From Cyprinodon diabolis (lineage: Eukaryota; Chordata; Actinopteri; Cyprinodontiformes; Cyprinodontidae): a DNA stretch of 64,000 bases. The notes beneath the pieces were generated by a model. That model did no database searches and had not been told where the DNA came from. It saw only the letters and a list, made by a program, of their open reading frames with translations. The translations under genes were made by a program, and so were the position numbers. Location of the stretch: NCBI GenBank assembly GCA_030533445.1, contig CM060068.1, forward strand, positions 48,390,453 through 48,454,452, written 5' to 3'. Position 1 is the first letter of the stretch. The number at the start of each line of letters is the position of its first letter. Positions 21,749 through 33,307 of this stretch are shown one piece after another.

Positions 21749-24055
21749 AAAGCAGATGAATGCTGAAGTCAGGAGGTGTCCATAGCAGAGCTGTGCCCTG
21801 CAAGCTGACGGATTCCACCCCCTCAGAGGTGCTCTACAGACAGACGATGGTATCCTTAAGTCCTCCCTCTCTGGAGATTTTTCCTTTGGACAGCATGGAG
21901 ACGCCGTCCCTACAGTGAAACCTGTTCAGGTGGAGAACTGATGTGACTGTTTTGAAAGGCAAACCCAAAGCATCCAGCAGGAATCACAGCTTCATCGTCC
22001 AACATGATGATGAGCACAAAGAGTCGCTGCTGTGAAGCTCTACGTCCAGAAGACCTTAAAACCAGGACATCCAGACTGCTTCCCAAACCTGGCTCACACA
22101 TGATGGATTCAGGAATGTCCTTTAGCCTGAATGTTTAGCTACTTTTTTCTGTGGAGATTCAGAGGAAATCATGAGCTGGATTTCTCTGGTTATTTAGGAA
22201 TATTATCCATCAGGCCTCCATGTTCAGCCGCTCTGGGCAAACTGCAAAGATCTGCGATTGAACAGGAGTGTTCACTCCTCATTTTTCCTCTGGAAATATA
22301 GAATTGTGATGCTTTTATTTAATTATCTTACTTTTTCCTAGCAGGCCCCGTTTGGGACTGATAAATCTAAGTTAATCTTAGGAGCAGATTTTGAACAAAG
22401 CATCTTTTATAGATGGAGGTAAAATCCAGCATTTTTTATCAACAAAGTCAGAATATTAATCAGCAATAAAACTTCCTGATCAATTTTGGATGCCAAGCAA
22501 ACAAAGGCCGGATGATGCAGATAACAGTGAGGGCTGCAGAGCGGCTCTGCTCCCCCAGCAGCTAGCAGAGGTTCATCGCTCAGGGGGAGACAGCAGCTCT
22601 GCACAAGGTCGCTCTGTTGCCCAGACTATTTTCAATTAAAGTGTCTCATTTCCCTAATTTCCCTGAAACATTCTGCTTATTTCCAGAATAATTCACTGTA
22701 ACTTTTCCATCATCAGTTGGGTCCAAGAAGAAAGAAGGAAAAATGCTGAACATCCTCCGGTTAAAAAAAAAAAAACCTGCAGAGATTTTTGTGTCTCAGT
22801 AATAATTTGAATAAAGTGATGAAGTGAAACCAAAGTTTCAGGGCTGGAAGAAAATATCAATCTTTTTCTAAAAATGCTTTGTATCTATAAAAAGGTGAAC
22901 AGTTAACGAACATCTTTTCTTCTTGATCCGATTTAAATATCCTCCGTATTTCAGAATAAAACACCTGGTGTAAGATTTCTGTGTCAGGCTGCAGTTATTT
23001 CTACCTGCTGTTTTGTTTCATTATCTGGGAGGTCGGTAGGCTAGTTGTGATTGTACAGAGGCCCAGGAGTGCCAAATGCAGCACATGTGATGTAAGAAGT
23101 TCCTATATGGGATTGTGTTTTTTTTTTTTTTTTTTTTAATGTACCTTCAAATTCTATAATTTTCACAAACTTCCTGGGGTTTCCATGTATGGTTAATACA
23201 AGCATTGCTTATTTGATCACATTAATGATGTTTTTGATAAAAAATCCTTTTGCTAAAATGCCATCAGAACGCTGATAATATTAAGTGTGTCTCTACAGTC
23301 AGCTGAGTATAAAACATAGAGAGGAAAACAAGAAGAAAAGGTCTATTCTATTAACATTTCTCTATCTGTAGAATGGGGCTGTTCTATGTGTTGTCTTCTC
23401 AGGTCAGAGGGGCCCCTGCCTGTGTTTGCCTAGGGCCCCAAATGTCCTATATCTGCCCCTGTTTAACTTACTTTGTAAAATCGTTTTTTTTTTGAAGTCA
23501 TTTTGATTGTTTTTGTTTTGTTTTGGGTTTTTTAGCAGATCATTTCACTCCTTCACCGCTTCGTTGCTCTGCAGGTTTGGTTCTTTCATATCTGAGTCTT
23601 TCAAAAGCAAAATGAAACAATCTGCAAAAAGACTCTTGTCTCTAATCCGTCCGATGGTTTCAACTTGTCTTAAATAACCTGCTTAGGATGTTTAGTGATT
23701 TGACTCCTGTAAATTATCTCTACCAGCAGGAGCTTCATTAAGAGTCATTTTTGGCTTTAGTCATAATATATCAAATTTACAAAGAAGAATAAAAACTAAA
23801 ACATGGAGGGTATTTTCTACTTTTAAATTATCTGTTTCCTTCATTTGAAAACTTTATCCTTTCAGATTTGTCTAAATCAATTTTTAACATTTTTTTTTTG
23901 GACGTTTTTTGTTTTATTTGCCTTTGAAAAGTTTCCAACTTTATTTTAACACGGTTTTTTTGTTCTCTTATTTAAGTTTTTTATTTAAGTATTTATTCAA
24001 TTTTTCAGTTTTTTTTTTTTTTGGGGTTTTTATTGCTAAAAGTTTTTTTTTTATT
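21749..24055. other. Unassigned AT-rich stretch
   Basis: No gene recognised. There is an A tract near 22760-22775, a T tract of about 20 at 23118-23138 and many T-rich segments between 23480 and 24055. The short open frames have no family motif. Confidence 0.45.
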
Positions 24056-24059
24056 TATC

Positions 24060-24760
24060 TGTCAAGTTCAGAACATAAGGATCCTGTATTCGAGGCAGAA
24101 AGGCAGTGAAGTTTAACTAAACATTCATTTAGACGGATCTGCAGAGAACAGCGTCTAAGGCAGAAATCTCTGCAGGAGGAGAACAACAGTTAGTGACCAC
24201 ATCAATCTGGCGGAGTGTGAGTCACTGACCTGGTCTTGTAGTTCAGTCTGTGTCCAGAGGAAAAGGTTGGTTCCAGTCTGCAGCCCAAAGAGTCCCGGAA
24301 GCTGATGTCTCGGAGGTCAGAGGGCAGGCAGGTGATCAGAACCAAGCAGTTGAAGGAAGGCAGGATAATCCAGAGGGCGAAGCCAAAGCTGCCGACGCTG
24401 ACGTGCTCAGGAGTCAGAGCCAGAAGATCAGGGATCCGAAGAGATACAGAAGGGAAATCCAGGACTGAGTCAGGAATCAGTTCCAGGTTCAGTACACAGG
24501 CAGAATCCAGCAGGAGTCTGTAGACAGGTCAGGCAAACAGATCAGAACAAGATCAGGCAGGCTCTGAGGTCCAGAGGCAGAACGGGTCAGAGAACTCTCA
24601 CCACAGGCTCTAATAATCTGACCCTGATGACTGGAAGAAGGCTGGTTAAATAGAGACTGGAGCAGGTCAATGAGATGAACGATGGTGAAAAACTGGGCAG
24701 AGCTAAGCAGGTGAATGAAATGAGTAATCAGACCAGTCCTCAGTGCCAACATCATGAAAA
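24060..24760 (-). mobile_element. Degraded solo LTR related to the one at 6540
   Basis: The left part (AAGGATCCTGTATTCGAGGC and on) parallels the left part of the LTR at 6540 (AGTATTCAAGGAGAAACAG), as does a central AGTGACCAC ... GTCACTGACCTGG inverted pair. The left end reads TGTCAAGTTC; the right end reads CAACATCATGAAAA, where TGACA has decayed. TATC flanks both sides (24056-24059 and 24761-24764), which may be what remains of a target duplication. ORFs within it are accidental. Confidence 0.55.
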
Positions 24761-25325
24761 TATCTTAGTTTATTTCCTTTTTTATTTGGTTGCATTTGCC
24801 ATAAATACAAAACACATTTTAAAACGTGTTTTGCTTTATTTTAAAGGTTTTTATATTTCTAATTTCATTTTCTCTTATTTCTACAAAAGAACTGAAGAAT
24901 TGTGTGTTTGAATGAATTAAAGTCATAAATGAGCCAGAATAATTCATGTTGCATGTTTTCTGTCCCTCTCCATGATGCAGAGTAGCTCCTCTTTTTCAAC
25001 CTTTTTATTACTCATATCTTTCATCATTTACATTTCTGTCCCTTTCATGAAATCTGCATAGTTTCCATTTTTTGCTCCTATGATCATATAAAAGCAGATG
25101 GTGGAATAACTGTCATGATATTCAGTTAAATAATCATTTTATGTTGTAGTTAAAAGTTTGCATTTCTGGTTCAAAATAGAAATATTACTTCTATTTATTA
25201 AATATCTACCGAAGATTTGTCCTTTTTTAAATAATCACTGTAACACTTCAGACTTTAGATTTGGAAATGGTTTTCTCAAAATGTTTGGATAAAAATCATT
25301 TAACATTTCTGTTATATTAAGAGTC

Positions 25326-25472
25326 CACTGAAAAAAATAATGCAAACATATTTGGCATTTACTTAATTATATTTATTTACTTTAACAAAATTGTTTCATG
25401 TTAGTAGGGTAGGACATAAAACAATTGTGCTAAAGTAACTAAATATAATTAAGTAAATGCCAAAACACAGTG
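25326..25472. mobile_element. 147-bp MITE with long inverted arms
   Basis: It starts CACTGAAAAAAATAATGC and ends ACACAGTG. The arms share GGCATTTACTTAATTATATT as a perfect inverted match, separated by a short loop. It is a relative of the MITE at 28275, with the same TTTAGTTACTTTA and CAATTGTTT segments. Confidence 0.75.
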
Positions 25473-25544
25473 AATAAGTGGATGAAATGTTAAACCGACC
25501 AGCCTCTCTGGGTCTATGTATATCCCCAACATGACGCTTTATTG

Positions 25545-25925
25545 TTTTTAAAAATAGAATAGAATAGAAAATCCTTTCACTGTCCCACTATGGGGAAATT
25601 GTGACGTTTCCAGCAGCAAAGGGTTATAGTAAAAGTGGTCACACCTTAGAAAGTGTATAAAAATAGCAGATAAGAAAATTAAGAAAAAAGGCATTGTACT
25701 GTACGTTGCTTTTATAATATAAATACTCTATTTTATCTGGAGAATAAAAATCAATAACAGCTTGACTGACTGAGGTAGAAGCTGAGCAGAATCAGCATGA
25801 ATGAACAACTGATTCCATCTTCCAGCTGCTGGGAGGAAGGATCTGTGATAACACTCCCTGGTGCATTTAAGGAGCAGCAGTCTGTCCCTGAAGGAGCTGT
25901 CCAGTTCAGCACCAGCTTCCAACAT
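25545..25925 (-). pseudogene. LINE 3' fragment with reverse transcriptase C-terminus
   Basis: The minus strand encodes AGAELDSSFRDRLLLLKCTRECYHRSFLPAAGR in the frame 25728-25925, the type of sequence that closes the ORF of Rex1-type fish LINEs (…RSFLPAA…). It is followed by a 3' UTR ending CCCCATAGTGGGACAGTG and a (TTCTA)n tail at 25555-25575. The copy is strongly 5' truncated. Confidence 0.6.
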
Positions 25926-26337
25926 TAGCTTTTAGGCCGAAGTGATGAAGAGCCAAAGTGTTTCACTCTGAGGACAAATCTCTGGATTTTAAATAATTAA
26001 ATGGAGATAAATCATATAAATGTTTATGGCTCTAATATTTGTTGCAGATTAATAATCTATTATATGCCTCCTGTTACTATGAAGGGGCGTAAATCCTTCT
26101 CTGTGTAACATTTGGATTCGGACCAAAGTGAAATATTTGGCTTTGGGGGAAAAAGCTGCGTTTATTTCTTTGGTATAAATTATTTTTTCGTTTTTTATTT
26201 ATGTCTGTGAAAATGTATTTATTAAATGAGAATCTTCTGTTTAAATAAAATTATATTTAGAGTTTTAGTAAAGCTGATGAAAGGAGTTAGAGCAGCTATT
26301 TTAGAGCAGCTGTTTTTGTTATTTTCTTTATTTTTCT

Positions 26338-27560
26338 GTGATGTACTGTAAACTGGGGGAGGGGGCAAATAGATCCTTCTTCTCTTTGGGACACAGCAGC
26401 AGAAAATGGGGGGAATGGTGGGTGAGATGCTGCTGTTCTTTATTTCAGACAAAGTGTGAGGAAGTTTGCAGAGAGCAGCCGCTGAACGAAAACACGAGGG
26501 GAGGAGAGAAGGAGGGAGGAGGGGGAGGGATAGAAGGAGGGAGGGAGGAAGAGGAGGGTGAGAAAGACATGAAGAGAGGCACAGTGAGACGGACAGATGG
26601 AGGAGAAGCATGCAACAGCAGCAGCGAGGAGGAGGAGGAGGAGGAGAAACAAAGCGTGTTGACTGAGGAGTGTGCGGGCCATGTGCTCAGGTAGGTCCCG
26701 TCCAAAGCCGCTGCGCTCCGCTCACCTTCACAGCTCCGCTCTCCGCGCTGCTGCTTCCAGAGGAGATGAAGTTCAGGTAGGATGAGAAGCTTGAGCTGTG
26801 GAGCAGCAGATGGAGTCTGAAGCTTCAAATCATTTGGCTGATTTTCCTCTTCTGCCAAACTTTCCAGTTGGGTTCAAATGTTGCATGAATTGATCCGCGG
26901 AGAGAAAGTGGAGAATGAAACCGCAGATGTAGTGAAAACCAGCAGATTTTCTTCCAACTCTGGTCTGTGTGCGCGCGTGCATTGCGCGCGTGCAGCGTGT
27001 GTGCATGATGTGTGTGTGTGTTTTGTGCGGGTCTGGTGTTCTGGTTGGATATTGGCATCAATGAGGAATGTGGGAGACTTCTCCCCACATCGCTTTGTTC
27101 CCTTTCTCTCAGTTCGTTCTCCGTTTTTTCCTCACTTTCTTTTCTTCTTTTGCACACCAGCGCGCGCGCACGCACGCGCAGCCAAACAGAAAACCAGTTG
27201 AAACTTCCCACCGGCAGGAAAAGAAATGTCAGGAATGTTATTATCACGTATTTGTGTTTATTCTATCACTGCGGGGTCGCTCGCAGAAGGAGAGGAAACC
27301 AGATCAGGCGCACTTAGCGAAGCCCCGCGCGCACGAGCGTGCGCGCAACGCGTTTGTGGCGCTGAGGGGTGGATGTGCGGGGGTGGTGGGGGTAGAGGCT
27401 GAGAGCTATTTGGCAGTGCACGTGAGTGTGTGGGTGGTTGTGTGGGTGTCAGGGTGAGTGGGTGCAGAGCTCTCTTTGAGTGAGAGCACATGTGACTCTG
27501 GTGTGTGTGGGAGTGGAGTGGATGCGCGTGCAGAAAGGTGAACGGTTAGTCTGTGCGTGC
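26338..27560 (+). promoter_or_regulatory. CpG-rich, promoter-like region with candidate 5' exon donors
   Basis: CpG dinucleotides are dense here while the surrounding DNA is CpG-poor. Purine-rich sequence ends in GTGCTCAG|GTAGGT (about 26691) and ATGAAGTTCAG|GTAGGA (about 26776), both usable plus-strand donors. Alternating CG/CA tracts lie at 26970-27000, 27160-27180 and 27325-27350. No coding exon is seen. I infer a CpG island with 5' untranslated exons of an unknown transcript. The long frames on both strands reflect skewed base composition. Confidence 0.35.
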
Positions 27561-28274
27561 GTGCAAAGGTGAGCTGATTGCGTGTTTCCGAGTCACCTCC
27601 GCTACAAAAAAAAAAAAAAAAGAATTGAGGAGGGAGGGGAAAAAAAAGGGGGGGGGTGTCTGTCCACAAACCTCACACACACACACACACACCGGCAGAG
27701 TTCAGACGGCTGTCAAATCCAATGCATTCCTGAGCGCTCCGACACACAGGCTGAACGGTGGATGAATGCGGGGAAATTTAGCTGAAACGTGAGGACAAAA
27801 GCCAGGGGACATTTAAGAGGGTTTAACTCCGCAGAACCCTGGGAATAAGAGAGGAAACACACACACACACACACACAAGCAGCCTGAGCGAACATACATC
27901 CCGACGCACACGTGTACAGCTGCGGCTCCAGCAGGCTGTTAGAGGCTGGAGCAGAGGGGAATTCCCAGGGAGGAGACACTGAAAACACACACTGCACCTC
28001 TGACTTCACACACACACACACTGCGGTGTACCAGTTACTGCACTGGTGAACCAGTGCCTTCCAGCGCGCACCACTGCTCTTCCTTTTTTTAAGCTGTAGA
28101 AATTTCCTAAGAATGACAGCCCTCCTCGGCCTGCGTGGGAAAAAACACGAAACAGCAAAAGACTCAAAACACAGAAAAAAAACCTACATTTTAATGTTTT
28201 AACAAACATGATCACAAAAACAAAAATTATTTTAAAAAACTAACACAAAAAAGTAAATAATTCAAAACAAGAAA

Positions 28275-28422
28275 ACTGAAAAAATAACGCAACCGCTTTT
28301 AGCATTTTAATCATATTTAGTTACTTTACCACAATTGTTTTATGTCCTGCTAACAGGAAACAATTAAAGTAACTAAATATGATTAAAATGCTAAAAAAAA
28401 CGTTGCATTATTTTTTTCAGTG
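28275..28422. mobile_element. 148-bp MITE with 32-bp perfect inverted arms
   Basis: The ends are ACTGAAAAAATAACGCAAC and GTTGCATTATTTTTTTCAGT. Internally 28297-28328 is the exact reverse complement of 28365-28396 (32 bp). It shares its core with the copies at 25326 and 43409. No coding capacity. Confidence 0.82.
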
Positions 28423-29423
28423 TAGAACCTAAACGGCGCTTTTTCTTCAGGTTCATCAGGTGTTTGTGGTTTGGACAGAGAGAAGCTGTCCTGCTCCTCC
28501 TGCTCCTCCTGCTGCTCCTCCTGCTGCTCCTCCTGAGCTGAAATCATGGTGACTCAGATCAGAAGAGATAAAAACCATTTTAATCCCCCCAGATGCTGAG
28601 AAACCAGAGGGGAAAATATGGGTTTGTCCCCAGCATCTGCCCCTTTTGCTCTCTGAAGGATTTCTGGTGTTTTTCTTCTTTGAAAAATTTGTCATCAAAT
28701 ATTTTCTGCATCGTGTCTCATTTATTTAATCACACCTTAAATAGACAAAGAAATCTGGCTTGAATATGATCGATTTAGAAACAGTTATATTTCATTTAAA
28801 TATTATAATTTCAGCAGATTTTTTTTCTTCTTTTTATTCTGAATTGTTTGGAACATCAAAAAGATCAATTTGCACAAAACTGGTCCAGCGGTGAAACGCA
28901 ACGCAGCGACATAAAAAAGAGCAAATAGGCCTAAATCAACAATAAGTATTAATTACATTTTGCAAATAAACCTAAATCTCCAATAATCACTGGTAAAAAA
29001 ATGTATATTGCAAATGAATCTCCTGCAAAGGGTTCATTCGTTTTAAAAAGAAGAATTTAACATTAAAATAATTTCCAGGAAGTTTGCATTGAAGAAAAAA
29101 ACCCATCCCAAATACCAGAAAGTGAGCTCATAGCTGCAGACTCAGAGGCAGATAAGAAAGCGAGTGGGCACTAATTTATTCAGGGAATTTTACAATATGA
29201 AGCCACAGTCACGGTGCTGGTAATACTGTCAGAGCTTCTCTTCCTCGATCTGTACCAGGCAGCAGAGGGGTGAGGAGGGGAGGGAGGGAGGAGGGGTGGG
29301 GGGTGAAAACATTTGTTAATTTCCCAGACCGCCTCAGCAAATCACTCTCACTCTCCAGGCTGAGAGCTGAGCAGGAGAGGAGCGAGCAGGTGAGCAGATC
29401 ATCACCGGAAACTTCTTTAGCAG
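28423..29423. other. Unassigned stretch; possible 5' exon ending near 29391
   Basis: Mostly AT-rich DNA. A (CTCCTG)n-like tract lies at 28490-28540. Just before the next minisatellite, GGAGCGAGCAG|GTGAGC (about 29390) is a good plus-strand donor after a GAG-rich segment, which could end a 5' untranslated exon. No coding feature seen. Confidence 0.35.
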
Positions 29424-29803
29424 CGCAGCTAGAATTCCTTCGCAGCTAGAATCCCTTCGCAGCTAGAATCCCTTTGCAGCTAGAATCCCCTCGCAGCTAG
29501 AATCCCTTCGCAGCTAGAATCCCCTCGCAGCTAGAATCCCTTCGCAGCTAGAATCCCTTCGCAGCTAGAATCCCCTCGCAGCTAGAATCCCTTCGCAGCT
29601 AGAATCCCTTCGCAGCTAGAATCCCCTCGCAGCTAGAATCCCTTCGCAGCTAGAATCCCCTCGCAGCTAGAATCCCTTCGCAGCTAAAATCCCTTCGCAG
29701 CTAGAATCCCTTCGCAGCTAGAATCCCTTCGCAGCTAAAATCCCATCGCAGCTAAAATCCCATCGCAGCTAAAATCCCATCGCAGCTAGAATCCCATCGC
29801 AGG
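29424..29803. repeat. Minisatellite, 17-bp unit (CGCAGCTAGAATCCCTT)
   Basis: About 22 copies of a 17-bp unit with few variants (CCCTT, CCCCT or CCCAT at the end; TAGAAT changing to TAAAAT toward the right end). It lies just after a candidate splice donor. Confidence 0.97.
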
Positions 29804-30239
29804 TATTTTTTTTTTTTTTTCCCCTCTTAGCTTCTCACTTCAGGGTTGCTCTGTTTCTCTTGTGTCACTTTTGACTGAGATGTGTGTGAAGAGCCGCATG
29901 TTGTGGAAAGGAGCCTTTTCTCCACTGATGATGATGATGATGATGGCTGTCCTCCTGTGAGATGAAGGCTCAGGTTGTGGAGCTGATCAGATCAGAAGCT
30001 TCCTCTGATTGGACTGAATTTCTCTAATTAATGAATTAATTTGCTCTTTTTAAATTTCACCGCCTGATATTTTGTGACCTAAACTAAATTTGGACTGGAC
30101 TCATTTTTCTCTGTTATTAGTGGATTTTATTAGAGGTGAATAAGTTGAACTATTTATTCGCTCTTAGTTCTGATCTCTATCAAAGGAAAAACTCCTAATC
30201 TCTGAATGTAAAACCATTTCTCTCTCCTGCCTGCTCCTT

Positions 30240-30540
30240 TTCTTTAGGAGGACTCCTCTTCTTCTCCTCCATTTCTTCACCTTCCTTCTCGCTGAGTCTG
30301 AGCCCCCCCCGCTGCCCCCCAAGGGGACCGTCCCTGGAGCGTGAAGGGGGCGGCCGACAGGCAGCGGGGGATTTCTGCGGGCTGAGGTAGACTCTCGGTC
30401 CGCTGCCTGTGCGTGAGCAGTCCGGTGCTGCTTGTTTCTGACTGACAGTGAAACAGAGCAGGGACTGCCCCCCCCCCCCCCCCCCCCCCCCCCACCCGGC
30501 TGGTTTGGAGTCGGACCGACAACCTGCAGGTACAAATATT
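30240..30540 (+). promoter_or_regulatory. GC-rich segment with poly-C and a candidate donor
   Basis: A GC-rich block contains GGGGGCGGCCGACAGGC and a C26 run (30468-30493), then ends AACCTGCAG|GTACAA near 30531, a possible plus-strand donor. It may be another 5' exon of the transcript suspected at 26.3-29.4 kb. Its reading frames are not gene-like. Confidence 0.25.
30468..30493. repeat. Homopolymer of 26 C
   Basis: Uninterrupted C26 inside the GC-rich block. Confidence 0.95.
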
Positions 30541-32254
30541 CTCTGCTAATTAATGATGAACGGAACAGAGTCAGAGCTCGATCATTGCTACAGCAGAGAA
30601 ACATGAAGTTATTTATGGAAGTTTGATTAAACTGTAGAACTTTTATACATTTATAATTATGAGGCGGTTTTGGAAGTTCTACTGGGTTTTTTTTAATGTG
30701 AGACCCTGCGGGACGGGGGGGGGGGTTAAGATGCGTAAAGAGGAAGAGGAAGGGGGGGGGGTTGACCTTTTGCGGTTTGCTTTCTAAGAACTCCCTGACT
30801 GATGCAGTTTCATCAGAAGCGTTCAGTCCTTCGGGGGGGTCACCTGAGTCACGTGGTTAGACGGAGCACAGGTGAAGCCAATTATTGGCTCTGCCTAAGA
30901 TCAGCTACACATTCACATCATTTCTTTTTTTATACCCAATTTAAAAATCATTGATCTCAGGAGATAAAACGTTATTAATTAAAATAGAATTAGGAGTTAA
31001 TTTATTGACTACAGATTTAAAAACTAATTTAATAGTTTTAGTGCTTAAATATCTGCTCTAATTAACAGATCTAACTGGATGATCTGTTTGAATTATAAAA
31101 TGCCTTAAAGTAACATGATCTGAATTGGAGCTATAGAAATAAAATGAATAGAATTTATTTCAGCAGAGCTAAAATCAAATATAAACCTTTTAGTTCAGAT
31201 CAGCTTCATCCTGTTTGATCTGACTGATGAAATAAATTCCTCCTGTTGAATAAAAACATCCTGATGAACAATTTATTAATTTTATTAGTGAAAAAGAAAA
31301 ATTAACAAAGACTGACTCTCTGTAGATTTCATTTTGCTCAATCACTGAATGCCTGAACAGGCAGTAAAAGCAGGCGGTCAGGAAGTCAGCGAGGAGCTGA
31401 AAGGGAGATAAAACAGTGACGGAAACTTGAACATCCAGACCAGCAGCTGATGCTCCTGAAACGTTCTTCTGGAAATTTCCTACATTTCTACACCTAAGCT
31501 TTGAATTCTGTGATTCTTTTAAATCACCTGATTTTCTGTAAGCTTTTAAAATCAGCACCTTTAAAGGGAGGATATAGAAATTATCAGTTACCTGCATGTG
31601 TGGGGGGGGTCATTTAGAGGCAGAATCTAGTATGAAGGTTTTTATGATTCTATTTTTCTCTTATTTTTATTTTTTTCTCCTTCTGTTTTCAATCAAAAGT
31701 CATTTTTTAATTAAAGTCTTGTACAGAATTATAAAACCTTTAGTTTAAAGGAGAAAAGCAGAATTAATAAAGGATAAATAAATTGATTCCTGCTAAAATA
31801 ATCAGCAGGATAAACTATAACAGTTCTATTAATGATATCTGTGAAAAAAGAAAAATAAAAACTACTTCCTTCATCACAGCTTTTATTAACGATGCGTCTG
31901 AACCAGGCGCCTCAGCTGAGCCAATACTATACGGGGGCACAGAAAAGAAATGCTAAAACATTTTTGGGCAGTTATTTATTTAAAAAAAGCATGGGGACAG
32001 ATAATCAAGGCAAGCCGACGAGTGAATCTTTTATAGCACTTATTTATATAAAGCATGGTGAACAAATTGTACAATCAGATTGTTATTTTTTGCATCATGA
32101 AATATCTACCTGAACCAAACTGAAATGGCCCATTTATCAACTTGACTGTATCTCTAATCCACTACTGAGGAAGGCAACATTTATCTTAAATGAAATACTT
32201 GAAAACAAACATCTCTACAAACATGTCTGTCTTTATCATTTCTATTTGGGCCCA
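30541..32254. other. AT-rich stretch with an L2 tail relic
   Basis: Apart from the L2 tail at 31070-31160 and a few G or C runs (30716-30726, 30751-30760), I see no feature. The 73-codon frame at 31892-32113 (plus) resembles nothing I recognise. Confidence 0.4.
31070..31160 (+). mobile_element. L2 LINE 3' tail relic
   Basis: CTGGATGATCTG at 31075 and TTGGAGCTATAGAAATAAAA followed by TGAATAGAATT match the 3' terminus of the L2 copies at 12740-12824 and (inverted) 60228-60330. Only the terminal ~90 bp are recognisable. Confidence 0.6.
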
Positions 32255-32502
32255 TCCTCTGATGGCGATGATGCTCTGATGGCGATGATGCTCTGATGGC
32301 GATGATCCTCTGATGGCGATGATGCTCTGAGGGCGATGATCCTCTGATGGCGATGATGCTCTGATGGCGATGATCCTCTGATGGCGATGATGCTCTGAGG
32401 GCGATGATCCTCTGATGGCGATGATGCTCTGATGGCGATGATCCTCTGATGGCGATGATGCTCTGATGGCGATGATGCTCTGATGGCGATGATGCTCTGA
32501 TG
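32255..32502. repeat. Minisatellite, 17-bp unit (CTCTGATGGCGATGATG)
   Basis: About 14 to 15 copies. Units end in GATG or GATC and a few read GAGGGCG. An antisense open frame made of SPSEHHRHQ-type repeats is a by-product. Confidence 0.96.
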
Positions 32503-32722
32503 TTGTTTACATCATGTCCAGAAAGATGGGAGAGCTGGATGTTCATTTTTTTAGCAGGAAACGGTAGCGTCTCTGTCGATCAATTGTGACTGGCTTATTT
32601 TGGAGAGTTCTCCTCTGTCAACTCCGCTGTGAGAGATGAGCTGTGAGTGCGGAAAATGAATGAATTAAAAAGTCCGTGCCCCAGGCATCGCAGATCCACA
32701 GGATCTGGGGGCAATTCCACCA

Positions 32723-32723
<1 letters not shown>

Positions 32724-32760
<37 letters not shown>
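32724..32760. repeat. Homopolymer of 37 G
   Basis: An unbroken run of 37 G between CCAC and TATCC, the longest homopolymer in the window. Length may be affected by sequencing or assembly. Confidence 0.9.
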
Positions 32761-32761
<1 letters not shown>

Positions 32762-33307
32762 ATCCTGCAAGTTTTAGATCCATCCTTGGTCCAGCACACC
32801 TGAGTCCCAGCAGGCAGAGCTCTGGATTCCTGGAGGGTTTATCAGAACATCACCGTGCAGGATTGTCCTGAGGCTTCCCACCCAGCAGACTGGGCTTCCT
32901 GCTGCTCGCTGCGCCGCTGCATCTCCAAGCTGGCACTGTTCTCCTGTTCTGAAGCTGAAAACGTGTGCAGAAGTTCCTGCATGGATTGACTGTTTTTAAC
33001 AGACAGACTGAGGTTAGGATCCCGGCTGGGATTGGACACGGAACAGTGTTTTCTGGAACAGCACTGGGAACGACAGGGAGAAGGGCTGCTAAAAGCTCGC
33101 CCACACGCAAATGTGAGATATTCTAATGAGCAATCTGGCCCTTCTCAATCTGATTCACAGAGCAGCCTTCCTCAGACGTGTTACAGTGAGCAAGTCTTCT
33201 TCAGTATGAATGTTTTTACTCAGATAGATGGATAAAGGTGTCAGTGATGAGATATGAAAGGGGGGTGACGCGTTCCTCTGCCACCTGTGTTTTGCAGCTC
33301 CTCACCA

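Noticed and set aside
24250..24755. ORFs of 72-88 codons
   Set aside because: They lie inside a degraded LTR and resemble nothing known.
26222..27491. Overlapping ORFs of 100-140 codons on both strands
   Set aside because: GA-rich and CpG-rich composition makes stops rare; products are low-complexity and differ in no consistent way between strands.
29424..29803. Considered as a CRISPR-like array
   Set aside because: Units are contiguous with no spacers and the context is eukaryotic; it is a minisatellite.
31892..32113. 73-codon ORF MRLNQAPQLSQYYTGAQ...
   Set aside because: No recognisable family, no splice context, in AT-rich DNA; probably chance.
32181..32546. 121-codon minus ORF with SPSEHHRHQ repeats
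   Set aside because: It translates the 17-bp minisatellite (three units of 17 bp equal 17 codons), so the open frame is trivial.
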